The translations under genes and the position numbers were made by a program. This document shows positions 8,913-16,541 of a stretch of DNA of 64,000 nt, piece by piece. The notes below the pieces were generated by a model that did no database searches, was not told the DNA's origin, and saw only the letters and a program-made list of their open reading frames with translations. Origin of the DNA: Saccharothrix carnea (GTDB lineage Bacteria > Actinomycetota > Actinomycetes > Mycobacteriales > Pseudonocardiaceae); NCBI RefSeq assembly GCF_003014735.1, contig NZ_PYAX01000008.1, positions 1-64,000 on the forward strand. Direction: 5' to 3'. How positions within the stretch are numbered: the stretch's first letter is position 1; the number at the start of each line of letters is the position of its first letter.

Positions 8913-9910
8913 CGGGCGACCACGCCGAGCCCCGGTGCGCCGGCCAGCCGCAACGTGCCGTCCTCGCCGCCGATACCGGTCCACGGGTCGTCCGCCACCA
9001 GCAGGTGGCCGTCCAGGTCGACCCACCGGGCGTGCCCGGTCAGGTGCACGGCGGGCGCGATGCCCAGCGAACTGGCCACCAGGCAGCCGAGCATCACGTC
9101 CAGCCCGCACGCGCGGGCCACGTCGATGATCTCCAGTGCCGCGGTGATCCCGCCGCACTTGGCCAGCTTCACGTTGACCCCGTCGACCAGGCCCGCCAGC
9201 GCCCGCACGTCGGCGACCGCGGCCGCGTCCTCGTCCGCGATCAACGGCACCGGGCACCGCTCGCGCAGCCACGCCAAGTCGTCCCACCGGCCGGGCGGTA
9301 GGGGCTGCTCCACCGCGTCCACGCCGGTGAGCCGCTCGACCACCCGCACGGTCTCCTCGGCGGTCCAGCCGCCGTTCGGGTCGAGGATCAGGCGGGCGTC
9401 GGGTGCGGCGGCCCGGACCGCCGCGACCCGGGCGACGTCGTCCTCCGACCCCACCTTGACCTTCAGCACGGTGAACCCGCGCGCGACCAACCCGGCGGCC
9501 TGCGCCGCGGCCTCGGCGGGTGACCCGATGCCGATCGTGTAAGCCGTCGGTACGTCCGTCCACTGTGGAACGCCGACCGCCGCGTGCACCGGCACACCGG
9601 CTCGCAGCGCCACCAAGTCGTGCAACGCGGCGTCCACCGCGGCGAGCACACCCGGCGGCAGCTCGGGCAGGCGGGCACGCAGCTCGTCGGGGCTGTCGCT
9701 GGAGCCCACCACGGGCGCCAAGTCCCGCAGCAGCCCGGTGATCCGAGCCACGTCCAGCCCGTAGTACCGGCTGCTCACGACCTCGCCGTGGCCGCGAACC
9801 CCGTCCCAACCGACCACCACGCGCACGGCGTCACGGCGGGCCATGACCGACCGCGAGATGCGCAGCGGGGTCCGCAGCTCCAGCCCGTACACCGTCCAGT
9901 CGAGCCTCAC
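8909..9910 (-). CDS. Enolase-superfamily dipeptide epimerase
   Basis: 333 residues of the MLE subgroup. Catalytic set intact: KxK (Lys150, Lys152, in TVLKVKVG), metal ligands Asp177 (DPNGGW), Glu201 (VEQPLP) and Asp226 (ADED), and the second base Lys248 (VNVKLAKCGG). The DxD motif Asp298-x-Asp300 (WVDLDGH) that binds the N-terminal amine of dipeptides is present, which separates it from o-succinylbenzoate synthases and points to a dipeptide epimerase like L-Ala-D/L-Glu epimerase. GTG start overlapping the PLP-enzyme stop by 4 bp. In this operon it would epimerise the alpha-carbon of a dipeptide made by the ATP-grasp ligase. There are no murein recycling genes nearby. Confidence 0.85.
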   Translation of the reverse strand: MRLDWTVYGLELRTPLRISRSVMARRDAVRVVVGWDGVRGHGEVVSSRYYGLDVARITGLLRDLAPVVGSSDSPDELRARLPELPPGVLAAVDAALHDLVALRAGVPVHAAVGVPQWTDVPTAYTIGIGSPAEAAAQAAGLVARGFTVLKVKVGSEDDVARVAAVRAAAPDARLILDPNGGWTAEETVRVVERLTGVDAVEQPLPPGRWDDLAWLRERCPVPLIADEDAAAVADVRALAGLVDGVNVKLAKCGGITAALEIIDVARACGLDVMLGCLVASSLGIAPAVHLTGHARWVDLDGHLLVADDPWTGIGGEDGTLRLAGAPGLGVVAR

Positions 9911-10980
9911 GCGGACACCCCGACCGGCTTGGGCGCGTACACCGTGCGGCACCGGGCCCAGCTGGTGACCTCGATCTCGGCGGTGTCGGCGATCTCCACC
10001 GGCCGGTCCTCCGGCCGGCCCAACAAGCCCCGTGAACGGCAGAAATCGTCGTCGAAGATGGTGCCCAGGTAGCGGTGCGGCCCGTCCGGGAAGATCGTCA
10101 CCACGGTCGCGCCCGGCTCGACGCGCGCCACCCACGCCGACACCAGAGCGACCGCGCCGGTGCTCCAGCCGCCGGTGACGAAGCAGTCCCGCGCCAGCCT
10201 GCGGCACGCGTCGACCACCTCCACCGGACCGAGCCAGTGCACCTCGTCGAACTCCTCGTAGGCGACGTTGCGCGGGTGGATGCTGCTGCCGAGCCCGCGC
10301 ATGACCCGCGGCCGGGCGGGCTGGCCGAAGATGGTCGAGCCGACCGTGTCCACGCCGATCAGCCGCACGCCCGGCCAGTACCGGCGCAGGGACGCGACGA
10401 CACCGGCGCTGTGCCCGCCCGTGCCCACGCTGCACACCAGCACGTCCGCGTGGTCGAGCTGGGCCGCGAGCTCACGGGCCAGCCCCGCGTACCCGGCGGG
10501 GTTGTCGGGGTTGTTGTACTGGTCGGGCCAGTACGCGCCGGGCAGCTCGCGCAGCACGTCCTGGAGCCGGTCCAGCCTGGCCTGCTGCCAGCCGCCGATC
10601 GGGTGCGGCCGGTCCACCACCTCCAGCCGGGCGCCGTGGGCGCGCAGGATCGCGCGCATCGACGGCTCCAGCTCGTGGTCGACCACCAGCACGACCGGGT
10701 GCCCCAGCGCCTGGCCTGCGAACGCCAACCCGAGGCCGAGCGTGCCGCTGGTCGACTCCACGACCACCGCGCCGGGCCGCAGCTCGCCGCGCTCCCGTGC
10801 GGCTAACAGCATCGCGACCGCCGAACGCGCCTTCATCCCGCCCGCGCCCAGGTATTCCAGCTTCGCCCAGAACCCGCCGTGCCGGTGGGGCAGCGGCGTG
10901 TCGACGCGGGTGACCGGGGTGTTGCCGAGCAGGTCGAACAGGTGTGGGTTGCGCATGCCCGATCGAGGAAGCACGGTCAC
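9907..10980 (-). CDS. CysK/SbnA-like PLP-dependent beta-substituting enzyme
   Basis: 357-residue fold-type II PLP enzyme. Schiff-base Lys50 in GGMKARSA, substrate loop STSGTLGLG, and phosphate-binding glycine loop GTGGHSAG are visible. Relatives make cysteine or, as SbnA/ZmaU types, replace the O-phospho or O-acetyl group of serine with an amine nucleophile on the way to 2,3-diaminopropionate. The Met before the Lys and the 'STSGTLG' (rather than TSGNTG) loop separate it from housekeeping CysK. A C-terminal ~40-residue extension follows the core. GTG start overlaps the upstream stop by 4 bp. Likely supplies a diamino-acid building block; product inferred. Confidence 0.83.
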   Translation of the reverse strand: MTVLPRSGMRNPHLFDLLGNTPVTRVDTPLPHRHGGFWAKLEYLGAGGMKARSAVAMLLAARERGELRPGAVVVESTSGTLGLGLAFAGQALGHPVVLVVDHELEPSMRAILRAHGARLEVVDRPHPIGGWQQARLDRLQDVLRELPGAYWPDQYNNPDNPAGYAGLARELAAQLDHADVLVCSVGTGGHSAGVVASLRRYWPGVRLIGVDTVGSTIFGQPARPRVMRGLGSSIHPRNVAYEEFDEVHWLGPVEVVDACRRLARDCFVTGGWSTGAVALVSAWVARVEPGATVVTIFPDGPHRYLGTIFDDDFCRSRGLLGRPEDRPVEIADTAEIEVTSWARCRTVYAPKPVGVSA

Positions 10981-11816
10981 CGGGCCCGCCCTGGTGCGGC
11001 GCGGTAGTGGTGCAGCGTGGTCGGGCCGCCGTGCAGCCAGAAGAACGGGTACGGCTCGGCCGACACCGCCGTCACGCCCGAGCCGAGGAACCACGGCACG
11101 ATCGCGCTCGCCGTCTGGGCGAACACCACCAGCGGCCGGTCGGCGGCGACGGCCGTGCGCAGCAGCGGTTCGAAGCTGCCGTTGCCGACCGTCATGCCGG
11201 AGGCCAGCACCAGGTCGCAGTCGGCCACCGCGGCGAGCGCGTCGGTCACGATCGGCTCGCCCCACTCGGTGCGCCCGCCCTTGAGGTCGCACGGCACGTA
11301 CCGCAGACCGCGTTCGCGCAGGTGGTGCAGCAGCGAGTTCACCACGCCGACGACCAGCACCCGTTGGCCCGGCACGGCGTCCAGCAGGTCGACCACGGCC
11401 GACGCGCGGGCCATCGACTTGGTCAGCGAGTCGCCCGCGCCGATCACGACGTGCCGCGCGGCGGCGAGGTGGTGCGGGTGCGCGTGCATCAGGTACGCGT
11501 CCAGCACCGCCGTGCGGATCACGGGGTCGGGGTGGGCGAGCAGGTCGGCGGCGCTCTCGCCGACGCAGTCGGTCACGGTCGAGTCGTCCGCGCAGTCGGG
11601 CTCGACCGCGCACGAGCCGACCGCGTCACCGATCCGGACGCTGATCACCGTGTTGCGGTACGCCCGGCCGCGCGAGACGTGCCGCGCACCCTGGCGGGTG
11701 GTGAACGCGACGCTCACCCGGCAGTCGGCCGGGTCGGGACCGATCGCGCCCGCCCGCGCCAGCGCGACGAGTTCCGTGACGCCCGACAGGGGGCGCCGGT
11801 CGGCCTGCGCGGTCAC
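10977..11816 (-). CDS. DUF364 (putative heavy-metal chelation) Rossmann-like protein
   Basis: 279 residues. The C-terminal half matches the DUF364 family: VLVVGVVNSLL (Rossmann-like strand-loop), VADCDLVLASGMTVGNGSFEPLLR, VVFAQTASAIVPWFLGSGVTAVSAEPYPFFWL. The N-terminal ~110 residues correspond to the DUF4213/enolase-N-like part, with NTVISVRIGDAVGSCAVEPD. Family members have been proposed from structure to bind heavy metals, but no reaction is established. GTG start with GGGAGG upstream, ~55 bp after the ATP-grasp stop; the stop overlaps the PLP-enzyme start. In this operon it could bind metal or act on the ligand itself. Confidence 0.75.
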   Translation of the reverse strand: MTAQADRRPLSGVTELVALARAGAIGPDPADCRVSVAFTTRQGARHVSRGRAYRNTVISVRIGDAVGSCAVEPDCADDSTVTDCVGESAADLLAHPDPVIRTAVLDAYLMHAHPHHLAAARHVVIGAGDSLTKSMARASAVVDLLDAVPGQRVLVVGVVNSLLHHLRERGLRYVPCDLKGGRTEWGEPIVTDALAAVADCDLVLASGMTVGNGSFEPLLRTAVAADRPLVVFAQTASAIVPWFLGSGVTAVSAEPYPFFWLHGGPTTLHHYRAAPGRAR

Positions 11817-11871
11817 CCGGCACCTCCCGCGCGCCGAGCCCGCGGTGCGCCGACCTGGTCTGCCGGCGCGG

Positions 11872-13128
11872 TCACGCGACGTCCTCCGCGTAACGCACGT
11901 CCAGCGTGCCGACCACGCGCTCGGCCCTGGTGCGGGCATCAGCGTCGGGCGAGGTCACCATGACGTGCCCGAGGTAGCTGTTGTTGCTGGTCGGCTCGCC
12001 GGCGCGGTGCCCGGCGGGCTTGGCCGCCCAGTCGACCACCTCCGGGTTCGCGGCCAGGGCCTCGACGCCGTCGATCCCGGCCACCACCCCGGCGCGCGGC
12101 GGCAGCAGGAACGAGATGGCGGCGCTGCGCACACCGGTCTCGCGAGGCCGCAGGTCGGGCTGGCGGCCCACCGCGAGGTCGGCGAACACCGATGGCAGGT
12201 TGACGCCGGTCACGCGGCGGACCAGCTCGGTGATCTGGTTGCCGGCCGGGCGCGGGTTGACCTCGATCAGCCGCGGCCCGTCCGCGGTCAGCTTGATCTC
12301 GGTGTGCGCCACCGCGTGGTCCAGCCCCAACGCCTCGATCGCGCTCACGGCGGTGTCCACGGCCGCGTCCCGGTCGGCGTCGCCGAGCGCGGCGGGGAAC
12401 ATGTGGCCGCTCTCCACGAACCACGGCCGCCCGGCGATGCTCTTGTCGGTCACCCCGATGACGTAGGTCGTGCCGGCCGCGGTCACCGTCTCCACGCTCA
12501 CCTCGGGGCCGACGAGCAGCTCCTCCAGCAGCACGGTCGGCACCCGTTCCTGACCGCGCGCGTTGACCGGGAACGCTTCCAGCGCCTGGTACGCCTCGCG
12601 CAACGCGGCCTCGTCGCGCACCTCGCGCACGTGCATCCCCGCGCACAGGTCGACCGGCTTGACCACCAGCGGGTACCCCAGCTCGGCGGCGGCCTTCGCG
12701 GTAGCGGCCCAGTCCTGCGCCAGCGCGAACCGGGGTCCGGGCACACCCGCCGCCGACGTGGTCGTGCGGGTGAGGTCCTTGCGGTAGGCGCGTTCGACGG
12801 CCTTCGGGTCGGCGCCGGGCAGGCCCAGGTGCGCGGCCACGGCGGCGACCGTGGACAGGTAGTAGTCGCAGGAGGAGATCACGCCGTCGAACGCCAGCAC
12901 GCCGTGCAGACGGTCCACATAGGACAGCAGGGCGGGCACGTCGTTGGTCTCGGCGGTGAGCACGTTCTCCGCGGCCAGCAACGGGTGCGGGTGCGCGGGC
13001 GCGGACCGCAGGTAGTGCTGGAGGTCGCGGGTGAGGAAGGTGAACCGGTGGCCGGACTCGTGGATCGCTCGTGGCAGCAGCGAACTCATCGCGCCGACCC
13101 AGCTCTCGATCATCAACAAGTGCGCCAC
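11872..13128 (-). CDS. ATP-grasp carboxylate-amine ligase (first gene of operon)
   Basis: 418 residues of the L-amino-acid ligase/carnosine-synthase-like ATP-grasp group. Nucleotide-binding Lys in YPLVVKPVDLCAGMHV, hinge segment TVLLEELLVGPEVSVE, and metal ligands in HTEIKLTADGPRLIEVNPRPAGNQI. The enzyme activates a carboxylate as acyl phosphate and joins it to an amine, giving a dipeptide or pseudo-dipeptide. The next enzymes (PLP enzyme, dipeptide epimerase) fit a diamino-acid-containing dipeptide that is then epimerised. First gene after the Fur/Zur-type operator. Confidence 0.88.
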   Translation of the reverse strand: MAHLLMIESWVGAMSSLLPRAIHESGHRFTFLTRDLQHYLRSAPAHPHPLLAAENVLTAETNDVPALLSYVDRLHGVLAFDGVISSCDYYLSTVAAVAAHLGLPGADPKAVERAYRKDLTRTTTSAAGVPGPRFALAQDWAATAKAAAELGYPLVVKPVDLCAGMHVREVRDEAALREAYQALEAFPVNARGQERVPTVLLEELLVGPEVSVETVTAAGTTYVIGVTDKSIAGRPWFVESGHMFPAALGDADRDAAVDTAVSAIEALGLDHAVAHTEIKLTADGPRLIEVNPRPAGNQITELVRRVTGVNLPSVFADLAVGRQPDLRPRETGVRSAAISFLLPPRAGVVAGIDGVEALAANPEVVDWAAKPAGHRAGEPTSNNSYLGHVMVTSPDADARTRAERVVGTLDVRYAEDVA

Positions 13129-13170
13129 GCGTGCTCCTCCGAAAGGGTGGCCGGACCGGGACTGGGAGAA

Positions 13171-13185
13171 TGGTAATCATTATCA
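13171..13185. promoter_or_regulatory. Fur/Zur-family operator (7-1-7)
   Basis: TGGTAATCATTATCA is a 7-1-7 inverted repeat with one mismatch to the Fur-family core TGATAATNATTATCA. It also fits the TGNNAATNATTNNCA pattern of actinobacterial Zur boxes. It is conspicuously AT-rich in GC-rich DNA and ends about 43 bp before the ATP-grasp ATG, where a repressor would block the operon promoter. It does not match the IdeR/DmdR consensus. Which Fur-family protein binds cannot be told from sequence. Confidence 0.75.
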
Positions 13186-13271
13186 GTCCGGGTGCGTGGC
13201 CCCCATTCGGGTGATGTGACTCACTGGGTTCGACTACGCGGCTCCTCGGTGGTCGACAATGCGAGAGGTCG

Positions 13272-13802
13272 TCAGTTCCTGCGGGCGCGGTAGGCGGCGA
13301 CGGCGATCCGGTTGCCGCACGCGGTGCTGCAGTAGCGGCGGGAGCGGTTGCGGGACAGGTCGAGCACCAGTCCGCCGCACGTGTCGTCCGCGCAGACCGA
13401 CAGCCTGCTCAGCTCGTCGGCGCGGATCACGTCGACCATCGCCATGGCCGTCTCGACGGCGATCCGGTCGGCCAGCGGCGTGCCGGGGTCGGTGGCGTGC
13501 AGGTGGTAGTCGAAACCGTCGTGCCGCACCAGCTGCGGCACCACGTGGTGCCCGGCCAGGATGTCGTTCACGATGGTAACGGCGGTGTCGCGGTCGCTGG
13601 TCAGCAGGCGGCGCAACGGTGCCCGCACCGCGCGGACCGCCTCCAGCTCGGCCGCGTCGTGGGTGCGCGAGCCGGTGTAGCCGTGCTCGGCGAAGAACGC
13701 GTCGAGCTGGGCCCGGTCGGTCAGCGTGTCCGGCTCCTCGGCCGAGTTCACCAAGGCGACCGCGGCGACCAGTGCCGCCGTCGTGTCATGGGTGAAAAGC
13801 AT
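13272..13802 (-). CDS. CGNR zinc-finger (ABATE domain) regulator
   Basis: 176 residues. N-terminal ABATE (stress-induced regulator-like) domain, then a C-terminal zinc finger: CADDTCGGLVLDLSRNRSRRYCSTACGNR, giving four Cys and the CGNR motif that names the family. Such proteins are probable DNA-binding regulators. Divergent from the EamA gene with only 39 bp between the starts, so it likely controls that exporter and itself from a shared promoter region. Confidence 0.88.
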   Translation of the reverse strand: MLFTHDTTAALVAAVALVNSAEEPDTLTDRAQLDAFFAEHGYTGSRTHDAAELEAVRAVRAPLRRLLTSDRDTAVTIVNDILAGHHVVPQLVRHDGFDYHLHATDPGTPLADRIAVETAMAMVDVIRADELSRLSVCADDTCGGLVLDLSRNRSRRYCSTACGNRIAVAAYRARRN

Positions 13803-13841
13803 GTTGACAGATTACCGCTGCGGTCCATAGCGTCATGAGTC

Positions 13842-14777
13842 ATGGCGACGATGACACATGACACGCAGGTGGCTGGGCGGCTGCGGGCCGGGTTGGGCTT
13901 CGCGCTGCTGTCGGCGTCGTCGTTCGGGCTGTCCGGCCCGCTGGCCCGCGGGCTGATGGACGCGGGCTGGTCCTCGGCCGCCGCGGTGGCGGTGCGGGTG
14001 CTGCTGGCCGCCGTGGTGCTGGTGCCGATCGCGGTGGTGCAGCTGCGCGGCCGGTGGCACCTGCTGCGCCGCACCGCGCCGCTGATCACGGCGTACGGGC
14101 TGGTCGCGGTCGCGGGTTGCCAGCTGGCCTTCTTCAACGCCGTCGCGCACATGGAAGTCGGTGTCGCGCTGCTGGTCGAGTACACCGCGCCGGTGGCCGT
14201 GGTCGGCTGGCTGTGGCTGCGGCACGGCCAGCGCCCCACCCGGCTGACCGTGCTCGGCGGTGTGCTGGGCCTGGTCGGGCTGCTGCTGGTGCTCGACGTC
14301 GTGTCCGGCGCGCGGGCCAGCGCGGTCGGTGTGCTGTGGGCGTTGGCCGCGATGGTGGGCGCCGCCGTGTACTTCGTGCTCAACGCGCGGGACGCGGAAG
14401 GGCTGCCGGGCACCGTGCTGGCCGCGGGCGGGTTGCTGCTGGGCGGTGTCGTGCTGGTGGCGGCCGGCGCGGTGGGGATCGTCCCGTTCGCGGTGTCGGC
14501 CGCGCCGGTCGGGTTCGACGGGTTCACCGTGGCGTGGTGGCTGCCGGTGCTCGCGCTCGGCGTGGTGACGGCCGCCCTCGCTTACGTCACCGGTATCGCG
14601 GCGACCCGGCGGCTCGGCTCGCGGCTGGCTTCGTTCGTGGCGCTGACCGAGGTCGTGCTGGCGCTCGTGTTCGCGTGGCTGCTGCTCGGCGAGGCGCCGG
14701 GCCTGGTCCAACTGGCCGGTGGCGTGTTGATCCTGGGCGGTGTGGTGGCCGTGCGGCTGGGTGAGCCGCGGTCGTAG
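13842..14777 (+). CDS. EamA/RhaT-family drug/metabolite exporter
   Basis: 311 residues with ten predicted transmembrane helices in two EamA repeats (first opening FALLSASSFGLSGPLARGLMDAGW, second around VLWALAAMVGAAVYFVLNARD). This topology is typical of exporters of amino acids or metabolites. Ligand unknown. It pairs divergently with the CGNR regulator, a common arrangement in actinomycetes. The 33 bp to the convergent next gene show no clear terminator. Confidence 0.88.
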   Translation: MATMTHDTQVAGRLRAGLGFALLSASSFGLSGPLARGLMDAGWSSAAAVAVRVLLAAVVLVPIAVVQLRGRWHLLRRTAPLITAYGLVAVAGCQLAFFNAVAHMEVGVALLVEYTAPVAVVGWLWLRHGQRPTRLTVLGGVLGLVGLLLVLDVVSGARASAVGVLWALAAMVGAAVYFVLNARDAEGLPGTVLAAGGLLLGGVVLVAAGAVGIVPFAVSAAPVGFDGFTVAWWLPVLALGVVTAALAYVTGIAATRRLGSRLASFVALTEVVLALVFAWLLLGEAPGLVQLAGGVLILGGVVAVRLGEPRS

Positions 14778-14810
14778 CCGGCCGCGTCCTCTGCGCGGGA
14801 AGCGGTTGCG

Positions 14811-15791
14811 CTAGACCTGGCCCGGATCCCGTGGCCGGGCAAGCACCTCGCGCCTGGCCCGGGTGACGCGGGCCGCCAGGGTCGGGTGCCCAACCAGCAC
14901 GCGTTCGGCCGTCTCGAACTCGCGCAACGCCTCGGCCTCCGCCTCCTCGGACCCCAGCGAGGCCAACCCGACGCCACGCCACAGCCGCAGCACGCCGACC
15001 ACCGGCGCACCGGGCACCTCGCGCTCGATCACGGCGAGGTGCCGGTCCAGGCACGGCAGGGCGTCGGTCGCGCCGTCCCGCGACAGCACCACCGCGCACC
15101 ACCGGTCGACGGCGTCGGCCGTCACCGACGCGGCGGGTGCGTGGCGCAGCAGGAGGTCGATGCCGCGGACGAGGTGCGGCTCGGCCTCGTCCACCCGGCC
15201 GAGGTCGTCCAACGCCTGCCGCAGGCTGTGGTGGCTCACCGCCGCGGCGAGCCCGCCCGGTGCGACCCGCTCGGCCAGTTCGACGGCGTCCCGGGCGGCC
15301 TGTTCGGCGGCACACCCGTCACCGCGCAGCCTGAGCGTGTGGGACAGCTCGTTGAGCGTGCCGACCACGGTCTCACCGGTGCGGTCCACGGTCCGCTGGA
15401 TGGTCAACGCGTCGGTGAACGCCGTGACCGCGTCGTCCAGTGCTCCCGTGTCCCTCAGCGCGCCCGCGCGGCAGACGAGCACCTGCGCGTGCAGGGCGCT
15501 GTGCGGCTCGGCTCGTTCGACCAGGTGCAGCGCGTTCGTCACCGTTTCCAGCGCGCGGTGCGGGTTGCCGAGTTCCAGGTCTGCCCGGCCGTGCCCGGCC
15601 AGTGCGTGCGCGAGGAGGGTGGCGACTTCGCGGTCACGCGGGTCCAGCCCGTCCAGCTCGTACGCGGCGACGGTGTACAGGTGGGCGGCTTCGGACCACC
15701 GGCCCGCGATCACCGCCGAGTCGCCCTCGCGCAACCGCCAGCGCGCGAGCCCGACCCGTGCGTTCCGATCTTCCCGCCGCTTCCGGGCCAC
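14811..15791 (-). CDS. TPR-like helical repeat protein
   Basis: 326 residues made of helix-turn-helix repeats of TPR character (AAHLYTVAAYELD, ADLELGNPHRALETVTNALHL, GALDDAVTAFTDALTIQR, LRLRGDGCAAEQAARDAVELAE), implying a scaffold or regulatory function. No DNA-binding or catalytic domain. I chose the GTG at VARKRRED because GGGAGG precedes it and codon use upstream loses coding character; an in-frame GTG at 15932 would add 47 residues. Downstream of the S4 gene on the same strand. Function unknown. Confidence 0.72.
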   Translation of the reverse strand: MARKRREDRNARVGLARWRLREGDSAVIAGRWSEAAHLYTVAAYELDGLDPRDREVATLLAHALAGHGRADLELGNPHRALETVTNALHLVERAEPHSALHAQVLVCRAGALRDTGALDDAVTAFTDALTIQRTVDRTGETVVGTLNELSHTLRLRGDGCAAEQAARDAVELAERVAPGGLAAAVSHHSLRQALDDLGRVDEAEPHLVRGIDLLLRHAPAASVTADAVDRWCAVVLSRDGATDALPCLDRHLAVIEREVPGAPVVGVLRLWRGVGLASLGSEEAEAEALREFETAERVLVGHPTLAARVTRARREVLARPRDPGQV

Positions 15792-15941
15792 CGCACCTCC
15801 CAGCCGCCACGTGGGGACGCCGTCCTCCTCCGTGATCGTCTCGGCGCGACACCCCGTTAGGTGGACTTCAGCTGATTCACCCGAGCGGTCCAGGGTCGGC
15901 GAGGGCCATCCGGTCGTGCCCGGATCGGCCACGCGGTGGGC

Positions 15942-16313
15942 TCAGAACCCGCTGCCGCGGAACTTGTCCAAGACCCGCCGTTCCCGTTTGGTGGGGCGGC
16001 CCGCGCCGCGTTCACGACGGGCGACGGGCGCCGGTGCCTCTGTGGGCTTCGGCGGTGGCGGGGTCCGGTCGATGAAGCAACCGACCGCGTCGGCGGCACC
16101 GACGCGTTTCTGGATCACCCGGACAACCTCCACGATCCGAACCGTGTCACCCACCCGCGCACGCACTTCGTCACCAGGTGTGACCGACGTGGCGGGCTTG
16201 GCCGGCTTGTCGTTGACACGCACGTGCCCACCCCGACACGCCGCCGCGGCATCGGAACGGGTCTTGGTCAACCGGACCGCCCACAGCCAGCGATCCACAC
16301 GGGTGGACTCCAC
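15942..16313 (-). CDS. S4-domain RNA-binding protein (Hsp15-like)
   Basis: 123 residues. The S4 domain covers residues ~5-65 (TRVDRWLWAVRLTKTRSDAAAACRGGHVRVNDKPAKP), the Hsp15/YrfH signature; these proteins bind 50S-nascent chain complexes or rRNA. The C-terminus is basic (RRERGAGRPTKRERRVLDKFRG), as in actinobacterial members. GTG start at VESTRVDRW by comparison with the family; an ATG 24 bp upstream is possible. No Shine-Dalgarno is seen, so possibly leaderless. Confidence 0.88.
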   Translation of the reverse strand: MESTRVDRWLWAVRLTKTRSDAAAACRGGHVRVNDKPAKPATSVTPGDEVRARVGDTVRIVEVVRVIQKRVGAADAVGCFIDRTPPPPKPTEAPAPVARRERGAGRPTKRERRVLDKFRGSGF

Positions 16314-16541
16314 ACCTACATCATGGCCTGCTCCCACCCCACCGCACCCAACCGCCCTGCCACGGCACCCTCACCGCCCTGCCCCCCACCGCCCCGCCAC
16401 CCCGTCTGTCGCCCACCGCCTGCCGCCGGCCCGACCGCCATCGACCGCTGCCCAGCTACCCCGTGCCCGGCCGCCGGCCGTCGCGCGGGCGTGATGCCGG
16501 GGGTGGGGCACCGCCCGCGTGTCCCACCCCCCGCCATCACC
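16314..16541. other. Non-coding C-rich spacer
   Basis: About 230 bp upstream of the S4 gene. The plus strand is a run of CCACC/CCGCC-type pyrimidine-rich sequence (roughly 16330-16450). I see no gene, palindromic operator or clear terminator. It probably holds the S4 promoter and the end of the serine hydrolase transcript. Confidence 0.5.

Noticed and set aside
13171..13185. IdeR/DmdR-type iron box
   Set aside because: The 19-bp TTAGGTTAGG...CTAA consensus is not matched; the 7-1-7 Fur/Zur form fits much better.
16316..16540. Small minus-strand frame in the C-rich spacer
   Set aside because: Gly/Ala/Arg low-complexity translation produced by the polypyrimidine tract; no RBS or codon signature.
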